DNA of 29,774 nucleotides, from the NCBI GenBank assembly GCA_035560415.1, contig DATMZG010000054.1:1-29774 (forward strand). The letters run 5' to 3'. Positions 15,297 to 23,299 of the stretch are shown here, one piece after another. The notes below the pieces were generated by a model that ran no database searches, was not told the DNA's origin, and saw nothing but the letters and a program-made list of their open reading frames with translations. Within the stretch, counting starts at the first letter, position 1. Each line of letters opens with the position of its first letter. The position numbers were made by a program, and so were the translations under genes. Origin of the DNA: DATMXT01 sp035560415. Lineage in GTDB: Bacteria > Bacillota > Clostridia > Oscillospirales > Feifaniaceae.

Positions 15297-16072
15297 AAGT
15301 CGTACTCACAATCGCCGGTTCCGACTCCTCGGGCGGCGCCGGCATTCAGGCCGACATCAAGACCATCGCGGCCCACGGGCTCTACGCCGAGAGCGTCATC
15401 ACAGCCCTGACGGCCCAGAACACGACCGGCGTCTACGGCATTTTAGAGGCCCCGCCGGAATTTGTCGCACAAGAGCTCTCCTGCGTCTTTGAGGACATCC
15501 CCCCGGACGCCGTTAAAATCGGTATGGTGTCGAGTGTCGCCATCATGGAGGCCATTGCGCAGGGGCTCAAAAAATACAAGGCCAAAAATATTGTCGTCGA
15601 CCCGGTCATGGTCGCCACCTCGGGCGGCAGGCTCATGGCGGACGGGGCCACGGGCGGCCTTGCCAAACACCTCTTTCCGCTGGCCACAGTCATCACCCCG
15701 AACCTCCCCGAGGCCGAGGTGTTGTCCGGAATGGAAGTAAAAAACCGCTCCGGCATGCTCGAAGCGGCCAAAAAGGTTTATCATGAAATCGGCGCCGCGG
15801 TGCTGGTCAAGGGCGGTCATCTGGGGACTTGCGCAGACGACTTGCTCTACGACGGGGCGCCGGTCTGGTTTACAACCGACCGCGTCGACACCAAAAACAC
15901 CCACGGCACCGGCTGCACCCTCTCCTCCGCGATCGCCGCAAACCTCGCCATGGGAGCAGACCTTGCGACAGCCGTTCAAAACGCCAAGGACTATATCACG
16001 GGCGCCCTCAATGCGGGCCTCAACCTCGGTAAGGGGTGCGGCCCCCTCGACCACAGCTGGCGGTGCCGGTAA
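15293..16072 (+). CDS. thiD: Hydroxymethylpyrimidine / phosphomethylpyrimidine kinase
   Basis: Phosphorylates HMP and HMP-P to HMP-PP. 259 residues with AGSDSSGGAGIQADIKTI at the N-terminus, DPVMVATSGG in the middle and THGTGCTLSSAIA near residue 200. The start overlaps thiM. No thiE (thiamin-phosphate synthase) or thiC follows, so the operon is a salvage set that needs ThiE from elsewhere. Its last 53 nt are antisense to the 3' end of the VanZ-like gene. Confidence 0.96.
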   Translation: MKVVLTIAGSDSSGGAGIQADIKTIAAHGLYAESVITALTAQNTTGVYGILEAPPEFVAQELSCVFEDIPPDAVKIGMVSSVAIMEAIAQGLKKYKAKNIVVDPVMVATSGGRLMADGATGGLAKHLFPLATVITPNLPEAEVLSGMEVKNRSGMLEAAKKVYHEIGAAVLVKGGHLGTCADDLLYDGAPVWFTTDRVDTKNTHGTGCTLSSAIAANLAMGADLATAVQNAKDYITGALNAGLNLGKGCGPLDHSWRCR

Positions 16073-16595
16073 AGCCCCACTCGGGACGCCGCATCAGCAC
16101 ATAGACCCCGTACCCCAAGGCGGCCCCCAGGGCGTTGAGCCACAGGTCGTCAATGTCGGTCCACCGGTCGAGCGGCAGCTGGCAGAGCTCAATGACAAGC
16201 GAGACCGCAAGCCCCGACAGCGCCGCCCGCTTTAAGGACGCCCCCCGCCAGAGCAGGCAGACGAGAAGCCCCAGCGGCACAAAAATCAGGATGTTGCCGA
16301 TGAGGGCGATGGTCAGGTAGTCCCAGTTGCCGCCCCTCACCTCCCGCCAGGTGTCAAAAAAAATGCGGCCGGGAATAAAGCTCTGGGTCCCCCGCAGCGC
16401 AAAAAACGGGGTAGGCCACTCATCCGGGATGACGGTCACGCGGGCCAGCCCCGCGAGATAGCTGACAAAGAGGCAAAAGAGCGCCTCATGGCGGAGGTTC
16501 GTGTCAATGTGCCGGGCGCGCAGGGCACGCAACAGCGCCGTGGCAGGCACTGCCGCAAGCATGTATGGCAGCATTTTTCGTATAAAATCGAGCAT
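16020..16595 (-). CDS. VanZ-like family membrane protein
   Basis: 191 residues with several hydrophobic segments. The VanZ-like core is the pair GNILIFVPLGLLVCLLWRG and SLVIELCQLPLDRWTDIDDL, with the conserved E-x-x-Q and D-D-x-x-x-N residues. VanZ gives low teicoplanin resistance in one transposon, but most chromosomal family members have unknown roles, so resistance should not be inferred. Start ATG at 16595. The gene converges on thiD and overlaps it by 53 nt. It has its own plausible promoter at 16633-16661. Confidence 0.82.
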   Translation of the reverse strand: MLDFIRKMLPYMLAAVPATALLRALRARHIDTNLRHEALFCLFVSYLAGLARVTVIPDEWPTPFFALRGTQSFIPGRIFFDTWREVRGGNWDYLTIALIGNILIFVPLGLLVCLLWRGASLKRAALSGLAVSLVIELCQLPLDRWTDIDDLWLNALGAALGYGVYVLMRRPEWGFTGTASCGRGGRTPYRG

Positions 16596-16632
16596 CCTTC
16601 ACCCGCCGTAAATCAAGAATCACATCCTTATG

Positions 16633-16661
16633 ATTATATCACAGCACCGCCCGCAGCGCAA
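16633..16661 (-). promoter_or_regulatory. Probable promoter of the VanZ-like gene
   Basis: On the minus strand: TTGCGC (16661-16656), a 17-nt spacer, then TATAAT (16638-16633). The -10 is perfect, the -35 only half matches. Confidence 0.55.
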
Positions 16662-16704
16662 AACTGAACGGCAGGTTTGTTAAACCTGCCGTTCAGTTTT
16701 TTAT
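16661..16704 (+). terminator. Strong intrinsic terminator
   Basis: A perfect 18-bp stem (16661-16678 with 16682-16699), loop GTT, followed by TTTTTT. It insulates the fab operon from thi read-through; the minus strand is also followed by TTTTGC. Bases 16700-16871 hold nothing I can name. Confidence 0.92.
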
Positions 16705-16871
16705 TGTGCGGTCTTTCCCCTTTCTTTCAGGCCAGACAGAAACTGGGCCCTGCGCAAAAAAGCTTATTCAAAGGCTGTTTTTTACCGTTGTGAATCCCTT
16801 TTCCTTCGTTTTCGTGCCCATCCCCTCCCCTGTCCCAAAGCGGCCGTAACAAAAAATTCATGATTTGTCCC

Positions 16872-16899
16872 TTGACAAACCCCCGTCCAAGCGTATTAT
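16872..16899 (+). promoter_or_regulatory. Sigma-A promoter of the fab operon
   Basis: TTGACA (16872-16877), a 16-nt spacer, then TATTAT (16894-16899). The -10 box overlaps a palindrome at 16896-16918. Confidence 0.87.
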
Positions 16900-16918
16900 T
16901 AGTTAGTAAAACTAATAA
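16896..16918 (+). promoter_or_regulatory. Palindromic operator, probable FabT/MarR site
   Basis: TTATTAGTT (16896-16904), a 5-nt centre, and AACTAATAA (16910-16918): 9-bp arms, perfect. It covers the -10 and the transcription start, so bound repressor would block initiation. The first operon gene encodes a MarR regulator, making autoregulation likely. Confidence 0.78.
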
Positions 16919-16937
16919 ACTCTTTAGGGGTGCCCAG

Positions 16938-17387
16938 ATGAATGATTTTGAAAAGAACTTAAACGACATTCTGGTGGAGACATTCAACACCATCCTGAAG
17001 TACGAGGAGAGCGCCCTGAAGACCATCGCCTCCATTCCGCTCACGGTCGCGGAGGCCCACATGCTGGAGGCCATCCAGAAAAACGGCGGCGTCACGACCA
17101 TCAGCGACCTCGCCGCGCGGCTCGCCATCACGCTGCCGACGACGACGGTGGCCGTCAAAAAGCTCGAGAAAAAGGGGTTTGTCATGAAAGCCCCTTCCTC
17201 AAGCGACGGGCGGAGCTTTGTCGTCTCGCTGACCGACCTCGGCAAGCGGGTCGACCGGGCCCACTCGCTGTTCCATCAGCGGATGGTGAAGTCCATCAGC
17301 AGAGAATTTGACGAGGGGCAGCAGGAGGTTCTGATTACGGCCATTGAGAAGCTCAACACTTTCTTCAAAGAAAAGGCGGGGATGTAA
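16938..17387 (+). CDS. fabT: MarR-family regulator of fatty acid synthesis (FabT-like)
   Basis: 149-residue winged-helix MarR regulator. The DNA-binding part runs about residues 45-100, with TISDLAARLAITLPTTTVAVKKLEKKGFV as recognition helix and wing (split here only for naming). Flanking helices would form the dimer interface. Its place as first gene of the fab operon, with a palindrome on the promoter, is the FabT arrangement. FabT in streptococci and lactococci represses the operon, helped by acyl-ACP. The ATG at 16938 has AGGGG upstream; the earlier in-frame start would run through the promoter. It overlaps fabH by one base (TAATG). The symbol rests on context. Confidence 0.85.
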   Translation: MNDFEKNLNDILVETFNTILKYEESALKTIASIPLTVAEAHMLEAIQKNGGVTTISDLAARLAITLPTTTVAVKKLEKKGFVMKAPSSSDGRSFVVSLTDLGKRVDRAHSLFHQRMVKSISREFDEGQQEVLITAIEKLNTFFKEKAGM

Positions 17388-18340
17388 TGGGACTCAAAAT
17401 CATTGCGACGGGGTCGGCCGTTCCGAAGAGAGCGGTCACCAACGAGGACCTCTCCAAGCTGCTTGACACGAGCGACGAGTGGATTGTCTCGCGCACCGGC
17501 ATCAAAAGCCGCTTTATCTCGACCGGCGAGACCATGACCGACCTCGCGGCGCAGGCCGCGGACATTGCCCTTACGCGGGCGGGGCTATCCGTTGCCGACA
17601 TGGACTGCATCATCTGCGCCACCATGGGCGGGGACTACCACTTTCCGTCCTTGGCCTGCTGCGTCGGCGAGCGCATGGGGGCCGCCTGTCCGGCTTTCGA
17701 CGTCAACGCGGCCTGCTCGGGGTTTATTTACGCGCTCGATGTCGCCGACGGATATTTCGCGCGGGGGCGGGCCAAAAACATCCTGCTCATCTGCGCCGAA
17801 ATGATGTCGAAACTGGTCGACTGGAACGACCGGGCCTCCTGCGTGCTCTTTGCCGACGGCGCCGCCGCCTGCGTGCTCACTGAGGGGGACGCGCTCAAAT
17901 ACCTGCGCCTGACAGCCTCCGGAAACGTGAAGGCCCTGAATGCCCCGGCCGGCACCGGCAACAACCCGTTTCGGGAGAACCTTGCGCCCGGCTTCACCCA
18001 CATGGAGGGGCAGGACGTCTATAAATACGCCGTTTCGGTCGCCGAAGAGGAGAGCAAAAAAGTGCTCGACGCGCTCGGTATGACGACTGACGACATCGAC
18101 TATTTCCTGCTGCACCAGGCCAACAAGCGCATCATCGACACGGCCAGAGCCCGCATGAAGCAGCCGGAGGAGAAGTTCCCCGTCAATATTGAGCGCTACG
18201 GCAACACCTCGGCGGCCACGCTGCCGATTCTCTTAAACGAAATGCTCGAGGCGGGCAAAATTGAGACCGGCACAAAACTGCTGTTCTCGGCCTTCGGGGC
18301 CGGGCTCACCTCTGGCACCTGCGTGATGATATGGGAATAA
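17387..18340 (+). CDS. fabH: Beta-ketoacyl-ACP synthase III
   Basis: Starts fatty acid synthesis by condensing acetyl-CoA (or branched acyl-CoA) with malonyl-ACP. 317 residues. The catalytic triad is visible: Cys110 in NAACSGF, His243 in LLHQANKRIID, Asn273 in YGNTSAAT. The ATG shares a base with the fabT stop. The next gene, acpP, follows after about 40 nt. Primer preference cannot be read from sequence. Confidence 0.97.
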   Translation: MGLKIIATGSAVPKRAVTNEDLSKLLDTSDEWIVSRTGIKSRFISTGETMTDLAAQAADIALTRAGLSVADMDCIICATMGGDYHFPSLACCVGERMGAACPAFDVNAACSGFIYALDVADGYFARGRAKNILLICAEMMSKLVDWNDRASCVLFADGAAACVLTEGDALKYLRLTASGNVKALNAPAGTGNNPFRENLAPGFTHMEGQDVYKYAVSVAEEESKKVLDALGMTTDDIDYFLLHQANKRIIDTARARMKQPEEKFPVNIERYGNTSAATLPILLNEMLEAGKIETGTKLLFSAFGAGLTSGTCVMIWE

Positions 18341-18378
18341 CCCATTCATATAATTAAATTTATTTGGAGGAAACCACC

Positions 18379-18594
18379 GTGCTTGAAACAATTGCAGCCG
18401 TCATAAAGGAATTCAAAGCCGACCCCCAGCTCGCCGTCACCGAGACCACCACATTCGCGGCGCTGGAGCTCGACTCCCTCGAAATCGTGGAGCTGGTCAT
18501 GAAGCTCGAAGAGCAGCTTGGCGTCTCCATTGAAGTGGGCCCGGAGATCAAATCGGTCGGCGACCTGATCAAAACCATCGAAAACGCACAATAA
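18379..18594 (+). CDS. acpP: Acyl carrier protein
   Basis: Carries growing acyl chains on 4'-phosphopantetheine attached to Ser33 of the LDSLEIVELVM motif. 71 residues, slightly shorter than the usual 75-80, mostly at the N-terminus. The GTG start at 18379 follows TTGGAGG with correct spacing. The TTG at 18364 would include the ribosome-binding site, so I reject it. Acidic throughout, as expected. Confidence 0.94.
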   Translation: MLETIAAVIKEFKADPQLAVTETTTFAALELDSLEIVELVMKLEEQLGVSIEVGPEIKSVGDLIKTIENAQ

Positions 18595-18604
18595 GAGGTG
18601 TCCT

Positions 18605-19552
18605 GTGATACATTCACCGGTATGTGAGCTGTTCGGAATCCCCTATCCGATTTTTCAGGGCGGCATGGCCTGGGTCGCCGACGCCCGCCTTGCGGCGGCC
18701 GTGTCCGAGGCCGGCGGGCTTGGCATCATCGCGGCCGGAAACGCCCCGGCCGGCTATGTGCGCGAGCAGATTGAGAAGGCAAAATCGCTGACCCATAAGC
18801 CGTTTGGCGTCAACGTCATGCTGCTGAGCCCCTACGCCGACGAGGTGGTGAAAGTGGTCGCCGAGGAAAAAGTGGCTGTCATCACCACGGGGGCCGGCAA
18901 CCCGGCCAAATATATTCCGCTCTGGCGCGAGGCCGGCAGCAAGGTCATCCCGGTCGTGCCCTCCTGCGGAGTGGCAAAGCTGGTGGAGCGCGCGGGGGCC
19001 AACGCCGTCATTGCGGAGGGCGGCGAGTCGGGCGGACATATCGGCGAGCTCACGACCATGGCTCTCCTGCCTCAGGTGGCCGACGCCGTCTCCATCCCGG
19101 TCATTGCGGCCGGCGGCATCGGGGACGGGCGGGGCATGGCCGCGGCCTTCATGCTGGGGGCCAGTGGCGTTCAGGTCGGAACCCGCTTTCTGACGGCCGT
19201 GGAGTGCCACATCCATCAAAACTATAAAGACCGGGTGCTGCGGGCCAAAGACATCGACACGATTGCCACAGGCCGACGGCTCGGCCACCCGGTCCGCTCG
19301 CTCAAGACCGCCCTTTCAAGGGAGTTTCTGGCAAAGGAGTACGACAGCAGCGTGACAGACGAGGAGCTGGAGAAATTCGGGGCCGGCGCCCTGCGGCGCG
19401 CCGTCGTCGACGGGGATGAGAAAACCGGCTGCTTCATGGCCGGGCAGATTGCGGGCCTTGTGAAAAAAGAGCAGACCTGCAAAGAAATTATTGAGGAGAT
19501 GTTCGGCGAGGCCGAGACGCTCCTTTGCGGTGCGGCAGCATGGGTAAGATAG
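18605..19552 (+). CDS. fabK: Enoyl-ACP reductase II (FMN-dependent)
   Basis: Reduces enoyl-ACP with an FMN cofactor; it replaces FabI in many Firmicutes and is naturally insensitive to triclosan. 315 residues. TIM-barrel of the nitronate monooxygenase/FabK type: PIFQGGMAWVAD at the N-terminus, the VIAEGGESGGHIGE motif with the FabK histidine near residue 144, and the phosphate-binding AAGGIGDGRGMAAAFMLGA. The GTG start at 18605 has AGAGGTG upstream. The 3' end overlaps fabD by 13 nt. Confidence 0.95.
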   Translation: MIHSPVCELFGIPYPIFQGGMAWVADARLAAAVSEAGGLGIIAAGNAPAGYVREQIEKAKSLTHKPFGVNVMLLSPYADEVVKVVAEEKVAVITTGAGNPAKYIPLWREAGSKVIPVVPSCGVAKLVERAGANAVIAEGGESGGHIGELTTMALLPQVADAVSIPVIAAGGIGDGRGMAAAFMLGASGVQVGTRFLTAVECHIHQNYKDRVLRAKDIDTIATGRRLGHPVRSLKTALSREFLAKEYDSSVTDEELEKFGAGALRRAVVDGDEKTGCFMAGQIAGLVKKEQTCKEIIEEMFGEAETLLCGAAAWVR

Positions 19553-20445
19553 CCTTCGTCTTTGCGGGGCAGGGTGCGCAGCAGGTCGGCATGGGCCGGG
19601 ACCTGTACGAGACATACCCCGCCGCAAAGGCCGTGATGGACCTGCTGCCGCAGCAGTTGCGGGATGTCATGTTTGACGGCCCCGCGCAGGAGCTGAGCAA
19701 GACCGTCAACACCCAGCCCTGCCTTTTCGCAATGGACCTCGCCTGCGCAAAGCTCTTAAACGAAAACGGGGTCTTTGCCGACGCTGTCGCCGGTTTTTCC
19801 TTAGGCGAAATCCCGGCCCTCGCCTACAGCGGCATTATGACCGGGCAGGAGGCGTTTGACTTTGTCTGCCTGCGCGCCGCGGCCATGCAGGCCTGCGGGG
19901 AGAAAAACAAGGGCGCCATGTTCGCCGTTTTAAAGCTGCCGGCGGAAGGTGTCAAAGCGGTCTGCAAAAGCCTTCAAAACGCCTATCCGGCCAATTACAA
20001 CTGCCCCGGGCAGACCGTCGTCGCCTGCGGCGCGGAGGTCGCCCCTGCCCTTGTCGCCGCGGTTGCGGCGGCCGGCGGCAAAGCCATCCCGCTTGCCGTC
20101 AGCGGCGCTTTTCACAGCCCCCTCATGATGCAGGCAGGCGCCGAAATCGAGGCGTATCTTAGAGACAAATCCTTTGGCCAAATGCAAATTTCCATCTATT
20201 CAAATGTGACGGGCGAGCTCTACGAGAGCCCCAAAACGCTGCTCGCCTTACAGGTGACAAGTCCCGTCCTGTGGCAGAAGACGATTGAACACATGGTTGC
20301 GGACGGCGTCGACACCTTCATTGAGGTCGGCCCCGGCAAAACCCTCTCGGGGCTCATTCAAAAAATCAGCCCCGCCGCCCGAACCCTCAATGTCTGCGAC
20401 CTTGTCTCGCTCCATCACACGCTCACGGAGGTGCGAAATGCTTAA
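19540..20445 (+). CDS. fabD: Malonyl-CoA:ACP transacylase
   Basis: Moves malonyl from CoA to ACP. 301 residues with FAGQGAQ at the start, nucleophile Ser87, Arg112 and His192 (SGAFHSPLM). The nucleophile elbow reads GFSLGE rather than the common GHSLGE, a conservative-context change of the residue before Ser that would be worth noting in structural work. The ATG at 19540 lies inside fabK and the end overlaps fabG by 8 nt, so coupling is tight. Confidence 0.95.
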   Translation: MGKIAFVFAGQGAQQVGMGRDLYETYPAAKAVMDLLPQQLRDVMFDGPAQELSKTVNTQPCLFAMDLACAKLLNENGVFADAVAGFSLGEIPALAYSGIMTGQEAFDFVCLRAAAMQACGEKNKGAMFAVLKLPAEGVKAVCKSLQNAYPANYNCPGQTVVACGAEVAPALVAAVAAAGGKAIPLAVSGAFHSPLMMQAGAEIEAYLRDKSFGQMQISIYSNVTGELYESPKTLLALQVTSPVLWQKTIEHMVADGVDTFIEVGPGKTLSGLIQKISPAARTLNVCDLVSLHHTLTEVRNA

Positions 20446-21178
20446 AGGAAAAACCGCAGTGATCACCGGGGCCTCCAGGGGCATCGGCAGGGTCATTGCG
20501 CTGAAATTTGCCGAAAACGGCGCCGACGTCGCCATTTTGTACGGCGGAAACGAGGCGGCGGCCATGGAAGTTGCCGCGGCCGCCTTTGAATACGGTGTAA
20601 AGGCCATCCCCTATCAGTGCGACGTCTCGGATTTTGCGGCGGCAAAGGCCGTCTGCGAGCAGATCGTCTCGGACTTCGGCGGCGTCGACATCCTCGTCAA
20701 CAACGCCGGCATCACAAAGGACGCCGCGCTTTTGCACATGAAAGAGGACGACTTCGACCGGGTCATTGAGGTCAACCTCAAGGGCGCCTTCAATTTTCTC
20801 AAGTTTTTATCGCGGCACATATTAAAATCGCCGGCCGGCAGAATCATCAACATCTCCTCGGTCAGCGGCCTTTCGGGCAACGCCGGCCAGCTCAACTATT
20901 CGGCCGCAAAGGCGGGACTTGTCGGGCTGACCAAGACGGCCGCAAAGGAGCTTGCGGGCAGAAATGTCACCTGCAACGCCATTGCGCCCGGGTTTATTGA
21001 AACCGACATGACGGCCGACCTGCCGCAGGCCGTCAAGGACCGGTATACGGCGGCGATCCCGCTCAAACGGATGGGCAAAGCCGAGGACGTCGCATCGCTG
21101 GCGCTGTTTTTGGCGTCAAATGAGTCCGCCTACATCACCGGAGAGGTCATCCGGGTTGACGGCGGCATGTGCATGTAG
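20438..21178 (+). CDS. fabG: 3-oxoacyl-ACP reductase
   Basis: NADPH-dependent short-chain dehydrogenase for the first reduction of the cycle. 246 residues. TGASRGIG (residues 10-17) binds cofactor, NNAG (88-91) follows, and the catalytic Ser141, Tyr154 and Lys158 (NYSAAK) are intact. It ends with ITGEVIRVDGGMCM, the FabG C-terminal signature. The ATG at 20438 overlaps fabD; earlier in-frame codons belong to the fabD reading region. Confidence 0.96.
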   Translation: MLKGKTAVITGASRGIGRVIALKFAENGADVAILYGGNEAAAMEVAAAAFEYGVKAIPYQCDVSDFAAAKAVCEQIVSDFGGVDILVNNAGITKDAALLHMKEDDFDRVIEVNLKGAFNFLKFLSRHILKSPAGRIINISSVSGLSGNAGQLNYSAAKAGLVGLTKTAAKELAGRNVTCNAIAPGFIETDMTADLPQAVKDRYTAAIPLKRMGKAEDVASLALFLASNESAYITGEVIRVDGGMCM

Positions 21179-21187
21179 GAGAGTGCT

Positions 21188-22414
21188 ATGAAACGAGTCG
21201 CAGTGACAGGTCTGGGGTGCATCACCCCGGTTGGCAATGACGTCGCGAGCTTCTGGGACAGTCTCACCGGCGGCCGGCATGGGTTTGCGCCGATCACGCG
21301 GTTTGACACCTCGGACATGAAAGTGAAGCTCGCCGCCGAGGTCAAGGACTTTACCCCCGAGCGCTACATTGAAAAAAGCGAGATTCGCAAGACGGATTTA
21401 TACGCTCAGTATGCAATTGCGGCCGCTGTACAGGCGGTAGAGGAGAGCGGCGTCGTCGGCACCGTGGAGCCGGAGCGGCTTGGCGTCTACATCGGCTCGG
21501 GCATTGGCGGAATGACGACCTACATCGCCGAGACCGAAAAACTGCTGACCAAAGGGCCGTCGCGCATCTCCCCGTTTTTTGTCCCGATGATGATTGGAAA
21601 CATGGCGTCGGCCCTTGTCGCCATCAAATTTCAGGCCAAGGGCCCCAACCTCCCGGTCGTGACCGCCTGCGCCACCTCAACCCACGCAATCGGCGAAGCC
21701 TTTCGCGCCATTAAGCACGGGTATGCCGACGCCGTCATTGCGGGCGGCACCGACGCCTCCATCAACAAGCTGGCCGTGGCCGGTTTTACGAGCTGCATGG
21801 CGCTGACCGACAATGGCGACCCCGACAGCAGCTCCATCCCCTTTGACAGGCGCCGCAGCGGCTTTGTCATGGGCGAGGGCGCCGGCGTCATCGTGCTGGA
21901 GGAATATGAGCGCGCAAAGGCGAGAGGCGCCCGTATCTACTGCGAAATCAAGGGCTACGGCAACACCTGCGACGCCTATCACATCACGGCCCCCGACCCC
22001 GAGGCGCTGGGCAGTTCAAGGATGATGTCGCTCGCTTTTGAAGAGAGCGGCCTGACACCCGACGAAAAGCTCTACATCAACCCGCACGGCACCTCCACCC
22101 CCCTAAACGACAAGACCGAGACCCTCGCCATCAAAAAGGCCCTGGGAGAGCTCGCCTACAAAATCCCCATCAGCTCAACCAAGTCCATGACGGGGCACAC
22201 TTTAGGGGCAGCAGGGGGCATTGAGGCCATCGCCGCAATCAAGGTGCTCGAGACGGGGCTCGTCCCGCCGACCATCGGCTACAAAGAGCCCGACCCCGAG
22301 TGCGACCTCGACTATGTGCCCAATGTCGCGCGCAAGTGTGACATTGACAAGGCCCTGTCGGTGTCGCTGGGGTTTGGCGGCCACAACGCGGGCATTCTGT
22401 TTGGCAGAATATGA
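21188..22414 (+). CDS. fabF: Beta-ketoacyl-ACP synthase II
   Basis: Elongating condensing enzyme. 408 residues, with the Cys161-His300-His337 triad in VTACATSTHAIG, NPHGTSTPLND and GHTLGAAGG. TAGGAGAG precedes the ATG at 21188. It is the only FabF/FabB homologue here. It lies 9 nt after fabG and 9 nt before accB. Confidence 0.97.
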   Translation: MKRVAVTGLGCITPVGNDVASFWDSLTGGRHGFAPITRFDTSDMKVKLAAEVKDFTPERYIEKSEIRKTDLYAQYAIAAAVQAVEESGVVGTVEPERLGVYIGSGIGGMTTYIAETEKLLTKGPSRISPFFVPMMIGNMASALVAIKFQAKGPNLPVVTACATSTHAIGEAFRAIKHGYADAVIAGGTDASINKLAVAGFTSCMALTDNGDPDSSSIPFDRRRSGFVMGEGAGVIVLEEYERAKARGARIYCEIKGYGNTCDAYHITAPDPEALGSSRMMSLAFEESGLTPDEKLYINPHGTSTPLNDKTETLAIKKALGELAYKIPISSTKSMTGHTLGAAGGIEAIAAIKVLETGLVPPTIGYKEPDPECDLDYVPNVARKCDIDKALSVSLGFGGHNAGILFGRI

Positions 22415-22423
22415 GGTGCTGCA

Positions 22424-22870
22424 ATGGATATTGAGAAACTTCGGGCACTGGCCGACATTGTAAAGGGCTTTGGGTTGTCAAGACTTGAAATCTGCGAGGG
22501 CGACACAAAAATCTGTCTCGAAAAATCCCCTTCGGGCGAGGCCGCCGTTTCAAAGAGCGCCGCCGCGGTCGAAAAGACGCCCTCGTCCTCGTCCCCGGCC
22601 CCGGCCGACTACGGCAGCACCCTCGACTTCAACAAAATCACCGAAGTGCGCTCGCCCATCGTCGGCGTCTTTTACGCCGCCCCCGCGCCCGACGCCGACC
22701 CCTATGTGACCATCGGCAGCAAGGTCAAAAAGGGCGACGTGCTCTGCATCATTGAGGCCATGAAGCTCATGAACGAGATCACCGCCGAGTGCGACGGCGA
22801 AATTGTCGACATCTGCATCAAAAACGGGGACCTCGCGGAGTTTGAACAGGTGCTCTTCAAAATATTTTAG
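22424..22870 (+). CDS. accB: Biotin carboxyl carrier protein of acetyl-CoA carboxylase
   Basis: Carries biotin between the carboxylase and transferase halves. 148 residues: an N-terminal helix region, a flexible Ser/Pro/Ala-rich linker (about 38-62) and the biotinyl domain with EAMKLMNE; Lys114 is the biotinylated residue. It is shadowed by fabZ, then accC, accD and accA in the same operon. Confidence 0.96.
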   Translation: MDIEKLRALADIVKGFGLSRLEICEGDTKICLEKSPSGEAAVSKSAAAVEKTPSSSSPAPADYGSTLDFNKITEVRSPIVGVFYAAPAPDADPYVTIGSKVKKGDVLCIIEAMKLMNEITAECDGEIVDICIKNGDLAEFEQVLFKIF

Positions 22871-22882
22871 GGGGAACAAAAG

Positions 22883-23296
22883 ATGAACCGGGAAGAAATC
22901 AAAAAGCTTCTCCCCCACCGGGAGCCCATGCTTCTGCTTGACGAGGTCTCGCTTCAAGACGGCGTCGCCGTCGGCAAATACAGGGTGCGGGGCGACGAAT
23001 TTTTCCTGCAGGGGCACTTTCCGGGCAACCCCGTCGTGCCGGGCGTCATCCTCTGCGAGATGATGGCGCAGACGGCCTGCGTTCTGGTGGACGCGGACGA
23101 GGCCTTCACCCCCTATTACACCGGCATGAACAACGTGAAATTCAAGCGCAAGGTTCTGCCCGGGGATACCGTTGAGCTCAAAAGCGTGCTCACTTCGGTG
23201 AAAAAGCCCTTCTATTTCATGAAAAGCGAAGGGAAAGTCGAGGGGGTACTTGCTGTTTGCGGCGAACTGTCTTTTGCCGCAATCGCGGGAGAGTAA
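22883..23296 (+). CDS. fabZ: 3-hydroxyacyl-ACP dehydratase
   Basis: Hot-dog fold dehydratase for the third step of the elongation cycle. 137 residues with the signature HFPGNPVVPGVILCEMMAQ, holding His45 and Glu59 as catalytic residues. The start is ATG 22883 after GGGGG. It separates accB from accC, the typical streptococcal and clostridial order. No fabM or fabN isomerase is seen, so the route to unsaturated fatty acids is not visible in this operon. Confidence 0.96.
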   Translation: MNREEIKKLLPHREPMLLLDEVSLQDGVAVGKYRVRGDEFFLQGHFPGNPVVPGVILCEMMAQTACVLVDADEAFTPYYTGMNNVKFKRKVLPGDTVELKSVLTSVKKPFYFMKSEGKVEGVLAVCGELSFAAIAGE

Positions 23297-23299
23297 AGC

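Noticed and set aside
16020..16595. Glycopeptide resistance gene
   Set aside because: VanZ-like proteins are widespread in Firmicutes with no vanHAX cluster; no companion resistance gene is here.
16727..17245. Minus-strand open frame opposite fabT
   Set aside because: Runs over the fab promoter and the MarR coding region with low-complexity composition; no homology visible.
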